Origin: Nostoc flagelliforme FACHB-838
GTDB taxonomy: Bacteria; Cyanobacteriota; Cyanobacteriia; Cyanobacteriales; Nostocaceae
Direction of reading: 5' to 3'
DNA: 64,000 nt
NCBI RefSeq assembly: GCF_014698065.1
Contig: NZ_JACJSI010000009.1
Location: 62,001 to 126,000, forward strand
Shown here: positions 48,982-59,406 of the stretch, piece by piece
Layout of the letters: each line of letters opens with the position of its first letter
Numbering within the stretch: the stretch's first letter is position 1
Translations under genes and position numbers: made by a program
The notes under the pieces: generated by a model
What the model was told of the DNA's origin: nothing
The model's input: the letters and a program-made list of their open reading frames with translations, nothing else
Database searches by the model: none

Positions 48982-49962
48982 GGTGTGACATCCTGATTGG
49001 TTTCCAAAAAATTAATTATTATTTACACACGTTTTTTCTTAGCTATCCACCTCAAACAATGGATTAAATTTCAAACTTGGTGTTATGGTTAAATCTTCTG
49101 AACTAATCTTAGAAAGCTAAATATTCCCTGTCCTCTGACTAACGGAACGACATCTTCCATCTCAAGTTCTATCAAAAGAATGAGTTAGCTTTAATGGACA
49201 AAGATTTTTGCATCTTAGGCTGATATCACTTCACACCGCGCACTCAACAATTAATTAAGAATTGTTAATAGCCGTCTCAAACTGGCTGGCGGCTGAGAAG
49301 ACATGATGACGCGGTAAATCAGCCTTATAGGTGAGTGATGTTAGCGTGAAGCAAAGCTATAACGAGAGTAGGGAGCGCGTCACTCATACCGTTGCTCTTA
49401 AAGCCTGCTACGCGCAACAACGACAAGAAGAGAAGCGTAATGCAAAGAAACCCGTGTCTAATAACATTTTCAAAAATCTATGCAACACAATGAATCAGCT
49501 TTAGATAGGTACATTTGTACTGTACGCCCCACCCATATATTTGTATTAGCTATTTAGTGAAATGGTGCAAGTATAAGCGTAATTTAACACTGTTATAAGT
49601 TTTTTCCCACTTGCTAGTCTTTACTGTTAAACTTTTATTGAGCATTTTTTTTAACCGCATCTTTGAAAAAAATTACTTAACTGCGAACAGATGCGAAAAT
49701 TTATAAAAATACAATGAAAATTCAATTGCTAATTTTTTGCCTACACTCTTTTACTTACATTGTGTTAACAGTACCTTTACATTATCCCTTGATTGTAAAT
49801 ACGAGATAATACATTGTTATGCTTATTTGTCATATAATACCTAGTATTACAGAGAAAAAGGTCATCAAAGTTACCCCTTTAACACTTTTGAAGAAAAATT
49901 AATACGGTAGAATCACTGAATATTGCTAAACCATTCTTTAAAATTAAAAGTAGGATTTTTTA
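48982..49962. other. 980-bp intergenic region
   Basis: No convincing gene. 49261-49460 is GC-richer than its surroundings and contains self-complementary pieces (GAGTGA near 49332, TCACTC near 49381), so a small structured RNA is possible but unsupported. 49560-49960 is AT-rich and probably holds the promoter of the next gene. Confidence 0.45.
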
Positions 49963-50466
49963 ATGATCAGTTTAAGTAATTCGGAAAACAGCACAGTTAG
50001 CAGCATAGCAGCCACCAAGAGGTTGGCAAGAGCGATGATGGTTTCTGGTGGACAATTCTCACTGTTATTAGCGTGTTGTAACTGTGTTCATAGGCAGCAG
50101 CAAGTGCTGAATTTGCTAACAGAATTTTCATCAGCAGATATCCACGAAGTTTTGCTCTCACCTGCGGCTGACAAACTGTATACGGCTATTACAACTGAAA
50201 TTGATGCTACTCAGCCCGAAGCTTTAATGGTACGGGGGTTAGAATCTGTGGTGGCAATCAACCAACTAATCATCAGTACCAATATCATGCGAGATGAGTT
50301 TCGGAAGCAGTTTCGGTTTCCCTTAGTGTTGTGGGTAAATGATGAAATCCTTCGCAAGCTAGTCTGGCTAGCACCCGATTTCAAAGATTGGGCAGCTAGT
50401 ACTATTAGATTTGATGTACCTAATAGTCAGTTAGTTGAATCTGAACAACAAGCTATCAGCGCCTGA
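49963..50466 (+). CDS. Stand-alone conserved domain, truncated relative to large TPR proteins
   Basis: 167 aa, no signal peptide. The sequence (MMVSGGQFSLLLACCNCVH, GLESVVAINQLIISTNIMRD, FPLVLWVNDEILRKLVWLAP) resembles the N-terminal domain of long Nostoc proteins that continue into TPR or NACHT-like regions (recollection, to be verified). Here it ends at a TGA directly after the domain, and downstream DNA shows no continuation, so it is either a stand-alone version or a truncated gene. Function unknown. Confidence 0.6.
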   Translation: MISLSNSENSTVSSIAATKRLARAMMVSGGQFSLLLACCNCVHRQQQVLNLLTEFSSADIHEVLLSPAADKLYTAITTEIDATQPEALMVRGLESVVAINQLIISTNIMRDEFRKQFRFPLVLWVNDEILRKLVWLAPDFKDWAASTIRFDVPNSQLVESEQQAISA

Positions 50467-51177
50467 TATTGCCTGAGATGACTTTTAAAACCTTGGATAC
50501 CTTAGGTTGAACCGAGCAGTAGCATTCTTTTTAAAATTACTTTTATAGAGTCTTCCCTTACCAAAGTGAAGCAGAAACTGTTGCAACACTTTGCTTGCAA
50601 TCTATTTTCTAAGACAATTGTGTGGGTTGTCTTCTCCAAGAAACTTCTTAGCTTAAGAGAACTCCAAAAAACAAATTATCTAATTTCTTGACTTAAAACG
50701 ACTTTTCCTCCTGCTGCCCTCAGAGCGATGGGATATTTTTTTATTTGGAAGCCCTTAATGAAGCCTTAGCTTTTAAGTTCTTAATTGGTTATCGCAAGGT
50801 TACAGGGCGTTTTGATTGAGTGCATCTGCATAAAAAATTTGCATAAGGAACAAACAATCAGTTTGTCAACGTCTGTCTTTATATATGTTTCAAAAACAGA
50901 TAATAAAGTAATTCCAACTGGCGAAGTTATGAAATTATATACTTTATAGAAACAGAATTCAGGAGCCAGAAGTCAGAATGCAAGAAGGGTATTCTGTACA
51001 AATGGTGGAGCACTGTTAGCTATGCGTACTCCTTTGGAGAAGCAAGCTACGCGCAGCGCCTTGTAGAGAGCGTCTTAATTCTGACTCATGAATTCTTCTT
51101 TAATATCTATTAGTGATTAAATTCTATTTCTAAGCTGTGTAACTTTTGGGTAACATCACTACATTTTTAAGAAAAAT
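50467..51177. other. Intergenic region with dispersed repeat
   Basis: 710 bp. 51015-51080 is a reverse-oriented relative of the repeat at 14964 and 38928 (contains GAGAAGCAAGCTACGCGCAG). The rest is AT-rich without gene-like sequence. Confidence 0.55.
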
Positions 51178-52311
51178 ATGTTGAAAAACTACTTAAACAC
51201 TAATCAAAGGCGCATTTTCACTGCTTTGATTTTGACTGGGATTTTGTCTGTTGCTAGCGGTTTAACAGTTATCCAAAATGCTACGGGTGCTTCTGCAAAC
51301 TTATCACTAGAAATAAGCAACGAAGTCATCAAAGACAATATTAAACTAAACCGCTTGCCACGTCCAGTAGCTAGAGCGGTACTGCGAGATTTAGCCCGCA
51401 GACAGGGAATTTCAACCAGACAGCTGCAAATTATTGATTATAATCAACAGACTTGGCGCAATGGGTGCTTAGAACTGCCTCAACCTGATGAATTTTGTAC
51501 CCAAGCGTTAATTCCGGGTTGGCGAATTGTGGTATCTGATGGCAAAGAAAACTGGATTTATCATACCAATAACAATGGGCGATCGCTACGTTTAGCTTCG
51601 GCAAAAAATCCCTCAGAAAATCTGCCAGCTAAGTTACCCGCATCTGTAAAAAACGCTGTTTTGCAAGCTGCCTCCAAACGTTTGCAACAGCCAATTTCTC
51701 AGCTAACTATCATTCAGGCTGAACAGCAAACTTGGAGTAATGGTTGTTTGAGCCTACCACGCCCTGATGAAAACTGTACTGAGGCTATAGATAGTGGCTG
51801 GCGGGTGGTTGTCGGCGCGGTTGAGCAAACCTTGGTTTATCATACCAATCAAACAGGTTCCGCAGTTAGGCTAAATGAAAAAGCTAGCAATAGTACACTA
51901 GCCTCTGTGCAAATTCCAGCCAGCGAGTTACCACCACCCTTAGATCGGGATATAGTATTTCGGCAAATCTCCAGTGGTGGTTTTACTGGTAGAACCTACG
52001 AGACTGTTTTACTCAAAGATGGACGACTGATTCGCGTGCGGATTGGTGATGCCAATGATTCTGAACGTAGTGTTCGCCGCGTTTCTGTGCAACAGGTGCA
52101 ACAATTTGTGCGATCGCTAGAACATTCTAAGTTTAGTAAATTTCAGAATTTGAGTTACCCCGCCCCTAGTGGTGCTGCTGACTATATCACCTACACTCTC
52201 ACCAGCCAAGAGGGTACGGTTCGATACAACGATATTTCTCAAAATAATTTGCCTAAAAATTTACAGACAGTAGTTAAAGCCTGGAATCAGATCATAGTCA
52301 GCGCCCAATAA
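51178..52311 (+). CDS. Exported protein with two tandem Cys-pair repeats
   Basis: 377 aa. N-terminal membrane/signal segment (about 12-38). Two ~80-residue repeats (about 60-140 and 152-232) share the pattern NGCL.LP.PDE.CT.A, GWR.VV and YHTN..G; each has two cysteines that could form a disulfide. A third, different domain (about 255-375; FRQISSGGFTGRTYETVLLK) resembles small extracytoplasmic domains seen in other cyanobacterial proteins. No named family recognised; likely periplasmic or secreted. Confidence 0.72.
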   Translation: MLKNYLNTNQRRIFTALILTGILSVASGLTVIQNATGASANLSLEISNEVIKDNIKLNRLPRPVARAVLRDLARRQGISTRQLQIIDYNQQTWRNGCLELPQPDEFCTQALIPGWRIVVSDGKENWIYHTNNNGRSLRLASAKNPSENLPAKLPASVKNAVLQAASKRLQQPISQLTIIQAEQQTWSNGCLSLPRPDENCTEAIDSGWRVVVGAVEQTLVYHTNQTGSAVRLNEKASNSTLASVQIPASELPPPLDRDIVFRQISSGGFTGRTYETVLLKDGRLIRVRIGDANDSERSVRRVSVQQVQQFVRSLEHSKFSKFQNLSYPAPSGAADYITYTLTSQEGTVRYNDISQNNLPKNLQTVVKAWNQIIVSAQ

Positions 52312-52577
52312 TAAACCTCAGTTGATATGATTTTAAGATATCCTGAAAGCTATACTAATAGGGGAAAAACAACTGTTTTAATTACAAAAAATTAACCGAT
52401 TTTTAGGGCATAAAACCCATATATTATGATATATATATTATCGGTTAACAGCAGAAAAATAAATGAATAGTTTTGATAGAAGATGTTGCCGATAGGCTTG
52501 TTTTAAAGTAAAAGTTATCAAAACAAGCCAAGAAAACCAATCTGCTATCAAGTGCTTTAATCTCGTGCGAGAATTAC

Positions 52578-54482
52578 ATGGAACAAGTAATTACTTCAAT
52601 TGCAGATGCTTTATTAGTAACTAGTAATGCAGGAAAAATCAAAAAAGTCAATCGTGCTGCTCAAGAATTATTTGGTTTTAGAGAAGAAGAATTAATTAAT
52701 CAACCAATATCACTGATAATTGATAACGATCAAGTATTAATAGAAGCTATTTATCAACATTCGTATTTGAAGCAAAAGTTACAGAATTTAGAGGTAGTGT
52801 GTCGAACAAAAACTAGAGAAAAGCTGTTGATTGCTTTTTCTTGTTCGGTGATTGCGAAAAAAACAGAAGAACTAGAAGATATTGTCTACATTGGTCGTGA
52901 TATTACTGCTTGGCAACGACGGGAACAGCGTACAAGTGCCCAGTATGCTATCACTCGTATATTATCAGAATCCCAAAACGTAAAGCAGGGAATTCCCCAA
53001 ATTTTGCAGTCGATTTGTCAAAACTTGGGATGGGATCTAGGCGAACTTTGGACACCAAGCCAGTATATTGGCACTTCCGTACAAGGAGACAGCTTGAATG
53101 CAGTATTAAGGTGTGTGGAAATTTGGTCAAGTCGATTAATTTCTGGCCGAGAGTTTAAAGCAATCACCTGGCAAACTACCTATGCACCTGGTATTGGCTT
53201 ACCTGGTCGAATTTGGATCAGACGTTTGCCCTTATGGATTAAAGATATTACAGAAGATGGAGACAAAAGGCGATCGCTACCTGCTGCTGAGACTGGGTTA
53301 CATGCAGCTTTTGGCTTCCCGATCTTAGATGATAGTGAAATCTTAGGAGTAATGGTTTTCTTTAATCGGGACATATTACCAAAAGATAAAGACTTATTAC
53401 AAATGATGGGTTCCATAGGTAGTCAAATTGCCCAATTTATCAAACGCAAACAAGCAGAAGATGCTCTTGTAGAAAGCGAAGAACGATATCGTGATTTATT
53501 TGAAAATGCTAATGACTTGATTCAATCTGTCAACCCATCTGGCCATTTTTTGTATGTCAATCGTGCATGGCGAGAAACTTTGGGATATAGCGAAACTGAA
53601 ATTGCGAATATGAATCTTTTCGATATTATACATCCAGACTTTAAACAACACTGTTTGCAAAGGTTTTATCGCGTGTTATCTGGAGAAAAGCTTGGGCAAG
53701 TAAAAGCCGCATTCGTTACTAAAGATGGTCAAACAATCTTTCTAGAAGGTAACATTAATTGTAAATTTGTTGAAGGTCATCCAGTTGCGACTCGTGGCAT
53801 TTTTCGCAATGTAACTCAGCGACTAGCAGCAGAAAAAGCATTGCGTCATCAGCAGGAAGAAACTGAACGCTTATTACTGAATATTTTGCCAGCCGCAATT
53901 TCTCAAGAACTGAAAGAAGAACCAGCCAGTATTTCCGAAGACTTTGCTGATATCACAGTTTTATTTGCAGATATCGTCGGCTTTAAAGAAATTGCTGCTT
54001 CTATAAGTGCAATTCAACTAGTAAACTTACTCAACTCAATTTTATCAGCTTTTGATCGCCTCACTCAACAACATGGTTTAAGAAGAATTAAGACCATTAA
54101 CGATGCTTATATGGTGGTTGGTGGCTTGCACACACGCCGCCTAGATCATGCTCAAGCGATCGCTCTTATGGCACTGGATATGCAAACTGCGATCGCTCTA
54201 TTTAATACTGATAACAATCAAAATTTCAGCACCCGTATCGGCATCCATACTGGTTCCGTAGCGACGAGAGTAATTGATCTCAACGAGTTTACTTATAATA
54301 TCTGGGGAGACACGGTAAACATTGCTAGCTGCATAGAATCTCAAGGTGTTGCTGGCAAAATCCAGGTTACAGAAGATACTTATAAGTGCTTGTGTAATGA
54401 ATTTTTCTTTGAAAAACAAGGCGAAATCGAAGTTAAAGACAAAGGGAAGATAACAACTTATTTGTTGATTGGACGGAAGTGA
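52578..54482 (+). CDS. PAS-GAF-PAS-class III nucleotide cyclase, catalytic residues altered
   Basis: 634 aa, no membrane helix. PAS (about 1-110), GAF (about 125-285), PAS (about 295-410), cyclase (about 440-632). Metal-binding Asp465 and Asp509 and the adenine-type Lys505 are present, but the loop before Asp509 is TIND instead of TIGD (Asn508), and the transition-state arginine expected in NIASR is Cys585 (NIASC). Asn581 and WGDT are intact. It should bind nucleotide, but catalysis is probably weakened, or it acts as a partner or sensor. PAS and GAF domains imply ligand, redox or light sensing. Confidence 0.85.
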   Translation: MEQVITSIADALLVTSNAGKIKKVNRAAQELFGFREEELINQPISLIIDNDQVLIEAIYQHSYLKQKLQNLEVVCRTKTREKLLIAFSCSVIAKKTEELEDIVYIGRDITAWQRREQRTSAQYAITRILSESQNVKQGIPQILQSICQNLGWDLGELWTPSQYIGTSVQGDSLNAVLRCVEIWSSRLISGREFKAITWQTTYAPGIGLPGRIWIRRLPLWIKDITEDGDKRRSLPAAETGLHAAFGFPILDDSEILGVMVFFNRDILPKDKDLLQMMGSIGSQIAQFIKRKQAEDALVESEERYRDLFENANDLIQSVNPSGHFLYVNRAWRETLGYSETEIANMNLFDIIHPDFKQHCLQRFYRVLSGEKLGQVKAAFVTKDGQTIFLEGNINCKFVEGHPVATRGIFRNVTQRLAAEKALRHQQEETERLLLNILPAAISQELKEEPASISEDFADITVLFADIVGFKEIAASISAIQLVNLLNSILSAFDRLTQQHGLRRIKTINDAYMVVGGLHTRRLDHAQAIALMALDMQTAIALFNTDNNQNFSTRIGIHTGSVATRVIDLNEFTYNIWGDTVNIASCIESQGVAGKIQVTEDTYKCLCNEFFFEKQGEIEVKDKGKITTYLLIGRK

Positions 54483-54636
54483 AATGCTACAACCTTCTTG
54501 GCATTTGTGGGGTAAAGGGGAAAGGGATGGAATTTCCCCTTTACCTTTAACCTTTACCCTTTCCCCAACATCTTGCAAAAGTTACTTTTGCAAGATGTCT
54601 AATGTCCAATGCCCAATGTCGCCTTGCGTCTTTAAT

Positions 54637-56850
54637 CTACGATGCCAATACCTTTTGAGAATTACTCACTTCGTTAGCGATAATCCCAATTAAATTCAAC
54701 TTACTCAAAATTTCTATAGCTTGAGTCAGTTCAGTTCTGGTCACTTTTCCCATGCGTTCTACCATTACAATACCATTACAAAAAGATGCCACAATCCTGG
54801 CATCAACTGTGCCCAAAATAGGTGGAGCATCTATCAGTACTAGGTCATAACTTTGCTCAAACAACTCTATTAGTTCTTTCATCCGTTTAGAACTGAGCAA
54901 CTTTACCGTGTCTTCTGGTTCGGGCCCAGCAGTCAAAATATCAATAGAAGGGTGAATGGGCTGGATGTAATCTTGAAAATCAGTAGTTGTCTCATCAACT
55001 AATAACAGAGATAGTCCCCAGTCATTGGATAGTTCTAGGATTTTGTGCAAGCTAGGATTGTGCAAATTAGCATCAATAACTAATACCCGTCGATGCATCC
55101 GGGTAGCGCTAGCCACAAGCCCTAATACTAAGGTTGTCTTCCCTTCCCCTGGTAGCGCCGAAGTAAACATCAGAGACTTAAAAGGCAAAGGATATTTTAA
55201 TATTTGAATATTTTGATAAACCATGTCCAGTGTTTCATGGACAGGCAATTTAGTTGTGGCTTCTATTACAGAGGTATCAAAGCTTCGCCGCCCATTCCAA
55301 GGCAGTCCCAGCCGCCGCTTTTTCACGTTAGGCAATCTTAGTTTTGGTACTGACCCTAGTACACGTAGATTCGTTAGTTTATTTAAATCTCCCGCACAAT
55401 AAATAGCGTCATTAAACTTTTCTAAAATCAGTGTTATTAAGATACCTAAAATTGGGCCAATTACCGCTCCCCCAAGCAAAAACAATAATCTGTTGTTTCC
55501 CATATAAGTACCCAGATTAGGTTCTGTCAAAACTTGCCAGTTATATCCTTCCTGAGCAATTTTTAGTCCCAAAGACTGTTGCGTTTGGAGCAGTTGCTCA
55601 AGGGTTTTTCGACTAGTTTCTACCTTTGGCAACAGACGGTTGTATTCTGCTATTAAGCTTGGGTATGTGTTTAGTTCAGAGCGAAGTCGTTGTTCTGATT
55701 CAGCTAGATTTTTTTCATTAGCAGTTAGTCCTAAGACAGTTGTTTGCACCAGAATTAACTCGTCTACTAGCTTTGGCTCAACACCTAGCATTTGACCTTT
55801 TAATAGTGGTTCTCCATTACTGCTAGTAGTAATCTGTCTCACCTCTTTTCTTAATAGTGACAGTTGACTTTGACGTTGCTGCTTTAATTTTTGTACCGAT
55901 GGGTAATCTTCTGTATAACGCAGTCGCTCCTTAGCTAATGCTAGTTCAGTCTTTTGAATTTCACTCAATAATGCTTGGTAGCGGTTTGACTTATTTAAAC
56001 GAGAAGAAATTAGTGCATTCTGCTGTGACGAAGACGCTATTTGTTGCTCTAGATTACTGTAGCGAGCGTTGACATCTTGAAGGTTAGCACGAGTGGTTTG
56101 TAACTGTTGTTGAATATCTGCTAGAGATTCTAGCAGGATTTTACTTTGAACTTCGGGATCGAGTAATTTATGTTTCTTGCGAAACTCTTCCAAATTTTTC
56201 TCGGCTTTACTCACCTCTTTTTTTATCTCAGGTAGGCGAGCATTTACAAAAGCCATCCCCTGATTCAGACGTTCTTTTTGTTGCTGTTTGTTGTAATTTT
56301 GATAGACTTTCTGTAAAGCTTGAAGTACTCTTTGTGCTTTCACTGGATCATTATCATTGAAAGAAACTTCAAATACTTGACTAAAAACTTTATTAGCTCC
56401 CATTCCTCCTTCTTCTGGGATCACTTTCAAAGGAGTTTTTTTGCTTGGTTCTTTTTGACCATTGATATCTTCTAAGGTAATATCAGGATAATCAGAATGA
56501 AGTAAATCTACGGCTTTCTGGAGCAATTTAGAACTCAGCATGAGCTTCATCTGAGTCGTGGAATTAACAACTTGAGAATTGGAATCAGTTACCTGAGTAT
56601 TTGCCCCTACTGGGATTTTATTTGACTTTGCTCCTTCAGATAAATTGGCACTTACCAATATCTGCATATTGCTTTGGTAAGTAGGTTTAGAAATAATAGC
56701 CAAGAGGCTAGCAGCTGACATGACTACGCAGGAAACCCCAAAGATCAGAAAGCGTCGGCGAAACAAAATAGTAGATAGTTGTCTTATGCGACCTACGCTT
56801 TGTACTGAAGTAGTAACCTGTTGCTCTTGATTCAGACTAGTCTTAGCCAC
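54637..56850 (-). CDS. Polysaccharide co-polymerase/BY-kinase (Wzc-like)
   Basis: 737 aa. Wzz domain with two membrane helices (about 34-54 and near 455-475) flanking a long periplasmic coiled coil (about 190-400), then a cytoplasmic ATPase: Walker A around GEGKT (Lys571), Walker A' VLVIDAN (Asp593) and Walker B LVLIDAPP. The C-terminus (IANEVSNSQKVLAS) lacks the tyrosine cluster that BY-kinases autophosphorylate. It controls chain length and export of an exopolysaccharide. No glycosyltransferase genes adjoin it. The 705 bp upstream are AT-rich with a repeat at 57407-57534. Confidence 0.87.
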   Translation of the reverse strand: MAKTSLNQEQQVTTSVQSVGRIRQLSTILFRRRFLIFGVSCVVMSAASLLAIISKPTYQSNMQILVSANLSEGAKSNKIPVGANTQVTDSNSQVVNSTTQMKLMLSSKLLQKAVDLLHSDYPDITLEDINGQKEPSKKTPLKVIPEEGGMGANKVFSQVFEVSFNDNDPVKAQRVLQALQKVYQNYNKQQQKERLNQGMAFVNARLPEIKKEVSKAEKNLEEFRKKHKLLDPEVQSKILLESLADIQQQLQTTRANLQDVNARYSNLEQQIASSSQQNALISSRLNKSNRYQALLSEIQKTELALAKERLRYTEDYPSVQKLKQQRQSQLSLLRKEVRQITTSSNGEPLLKGQMLGVEPKLVDELILVQTTVLGLTANEKNLAESEQRLRSELNTYPSLIAEYNRLLPKVETSRKTLEQLLQTQQSLGLKIAQEGYNWQVLTEPNLGTYMGNNRLLFLLGGAVIGPILGILITLILEKFNDAIYCAGDLNKLTNLRVLGSVPKLRLPNVKKRRLGLPWNGRRSFDTSVIEATTKLPVHETLDMVYQNIQILKYPLPFKSLMFTSALPGEGKTTLVLGLVASATRMHRRVLVIDANLHNPSLHKILELSNDWGLSLLLVDETTTDFQDYIQPIHPSIDILTAGPEPEDTVKLLSSKRMKELIELFEQSYDLVLIDAPPILGTVDARIVASFCNGIVMVERMGKVTRTELTQAIEILSKLNLIGIIANEVSNSQKVLAS

Positions 56851-57406
56851 TATTAAACTCCTCTAATATCGAAACAGTATATTTATTTGGAAGATGTATG
56901 ATAAATATGGAATGTTTTTACACCTAGAGCTGCAATAGCATACTTAATTATTCTTCCAAAAATGACAAGATTACTTGGCAAAATCTTATGCCAACTACCT
57001 CTTTCATGTTCATCAATTCATGCATATAAATTCTTAATCAGTATTGGAAGAATAAATTTTTAATAAATATTTTATTGAACGAAGAAAAATCTTGACGGAA
57101 AATTAATTATTTTTCTTAAAAATTTCAGTAAAAAATTCTCTGATTCACAACATAACTATATATTAAAGTTATTTTGCTAACTTGTAATCTAAAAAACACA
57201 TTGAGAATTTAAATTATACTACTTGTATATTTCTATATCCTTAGTAAGTCGTAAATTACTGGTTAGCTAGTTTACTTAGTCGTGAAAGTAAACTGCTGTC
57301 TATTTGCTAGACGCTATAATTTGGATTACTAAACTCTAAGGTAGAGCCTAGTTAATTTTAGATTTTAGATTATAAGGGTAAGATTCAAAATCTCTCTTAG
57401 AAAGTT

Positions 57407-57534
57407 CTGATCGGATAGCGTAGCGTAAAGCCTTTTCTTCTTTGGAGGCGCTAACGCAAACGCCGACCTCATAGCTACGCTACGCGGCGCGATCGCTTAA
57501 AGCGAGTCCATGAGCATCGGAAACCTCCGATCAG
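57407..57534. repeat. 128-bp element bounded by inverted repeat CTGATCGGA
   Basis: CTGATCGGA (57407-57415) and TCCGATCAG (57526-57534) bound GC-rich DNA containing GCTACGCTACGC and a HIP1 octamer, in contrast to AT-rich flanks (56851-57406). Likely a dispersed repeat; it could also form the terminator of RNase Z. Confidence 0.6.
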
Positions 57535-57555
57535 ACTTTCTGCAAAATCTAAAAT

Positions 57556-58515
57556 CTAAACGCTTACCTTGCTTAACTCTACTTCCCGTCTTCTAGGTAC
57601 GTCATAAATCATGAAGTCAAAAGCCATATCAGTACGCGGAAAAATTGCCCGGGCTTCCTTGAGGAGATCCTTCAACTCCAAGGTATTGCCGGGAGCATAG
57701 CGGGGACTGAAATGACTCATAATCAGCCGATGTGCCCCAGCCGTTAAAGCTGTTTGTGCTGCCATTGTGGTTGTGGAATGCAACCGCTGAAAAGCCATAT
57801 CTGCATCTTGATGGGCAAAGGTTGCTTCATGAATTAGTACATCTGCATCTTTTGCTAATTCCACTGCACCATCACAATAAATTGTGTCTGTACAATAGGC
57901 AATCTTTCGACCAATTTCTGTGGGGCCGCATAATTGCGTGCCATCAATTACCCGTCCGTCAGTAAGGGTAACAGTTTCACCGCGCTTGAGTTGACCGTAA
58001 ACCCGACCGGGAGGAATTTGCAACGCTTTGGCTTTTTCTATATCAAAGCGTCCTGCTCGGTCTTTTTCGGCTACGCGGTAGCCGAAAGCTGTAATGCGGT
58101 GATGCAAATTACCGCAGCTAACGGTGAAGTCCTCGTCTTCATAAATTACCCCTGGACGGATGGCGTGAACTTTGATCGGGTAAGAAAAGTGCGTGTAGGA
58201 GTAACGTGAGGCGGTTTGAATATAATCATTTAATCCAGATGGGCCATAGATATCAATTCGCTGCACATTGCCAGCCAAGCCGCAAGTAGCAAGAAGCCCC
58301 ATCAAGCCAAAGATATGATCGCCGTGCATGTGGGTAATAAAAATTCTCGAGAGTTGACTGATTTTCAGCTCACTCCGCATAATTTGATGCTGGGTGCCTT
58401 CACCACAGTCGAATAACCACAGTTCTGCCCTTTGGGGTAGTCTCAGGGCGACGCTGGAAACATTGCGCGATCGCGTGGGTACACCGGAACTCGTCCCTAA
58501 GAATGTTATCTGCAC
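57556..58515 (-). CDS. rnz: Ribonuclease Z
   Basis: 319 aa. Metallo-beta-lactamase-fold endonuclease that trims tRNA 3' ends. The zinc motif HMHGDHIFGLMGL (about 61-73) is intact and FLGTSSGVPTRSRNVSS at the N-terminus is typical. Full family length. The start ATG 58515 is followed upstream by 890 bp (58516-59406) of AT-rich DNA with no gene seen. Confidence 0.95.
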   Translation of the reverse strand: MQITFLGTSSGVPTRSRNVSSVALRLPQRAELWLFDCGEGTQHQIMRSELKISQLSRIFITHMHGDHIFGLMGLLATCGLAGNVQRIDIYGPSGLNDYIQTASRYSYTHFSYPIKVHAIRPGVIYEDEDFTVSCGNLHHRITAFGYRVAEKDRAGRFDIEKAKALQIPPGRVYGQLKRGETVTLTDGRVIDGTQLCGPTEIGRKIAYCTDTIYCDGAVELAKDADVLIHEATFAHQDADMAFQRLHSTTTMAAQTALTAGAHRLIMSHFSPRYAPGNTLELKDLLKEARAIFPRTDMAFDFMIYDVPRRREVELSKVSV

Positions 58516-59406
58516 AATGTTCTTTAGTCTTCCTATTGCTCAATTTGCAGCTCTATTTTCTATAGTGGCACGCTTAATGAGCAAAATACTTAGGACTTAT
58601 GCAAATCAAGCAAAAAGCAGGGCATTTCTATCTCAAGCGGCTTAAGGCAATTTGCGTTTGTTTTTCCCAAGCGATCGCAAGTGCTTAAGCTTTTTCACCA
58701 TCTCTTTGAGCAAAAGAATTTGTTACTGACTCAATATTTTTTGTTTCCTTGGGCACTCTTTAGCTATGAACGTGATTCTATTTGGTTAAACAAGTAGCAG
58801 GGGTACACAGATGTGTGTCCTTACTTTTAGTATATTTTTATCAATCCTTAACCTTGAGTTAATTAATTTTTATATTCTTAAATAATTCCTAAATATTATT
58901 TTTTGTTTATACCTAATCTTGCTCAAAATTGCATTTATTAAACGCTCCAAGTTAAGCTACTACCTAGCTTATACTGCGCTAACAGCAGTCGCAATCTAAT
59001 ATCGGAAAGTAACTTAATAACCAGTTGATAAATATCAAATAACTGCTGTATTATTGCTATAACATCTTTTTGCAAATCTCAGTACACTTCATAATCAAAA
59101 AGCAAACTGGCACTCAATACTTAATTGTGAGTTAAACAAATACATTGTTTTTCTTAGCCCAATGGCTTGAGAAAAATTTAGAGATTGTGTAAAAAATGGC
59201 TGGCTGTAATTTTAGGTAATTATTTATCCCGCCTATCCTCCCTTTTGAAAGTGGAACTTAAATTAAATTCCTCGATAACTTAGGGGTATTTAGAATGTTT
59301 TGCTACCAATAAAGGAATTTTTAAAACATCCTCTAGATTTATTTATTTCTCATATCTTTGGGATAATTGTCCAACTGAATTTAGTCTCTATCTACAATTA
59401 AGGACA
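58516..59406. other. AT-rich intergenic region between divergent genes
   Basis: 890 bp between rnz (minus) and the nuclease gene (plus). No gene-like open frame, no strong hairpin noticed. It presumably holds both promoters. Confidence 0.5.

Noticed and set aside
49261-49470. Possible structured RNA in a GC-richer intergenic patch
   Set aside because: Only short complementary pieces, no match to a known RNA family that I can recognise, no terminator; kept as a note only.
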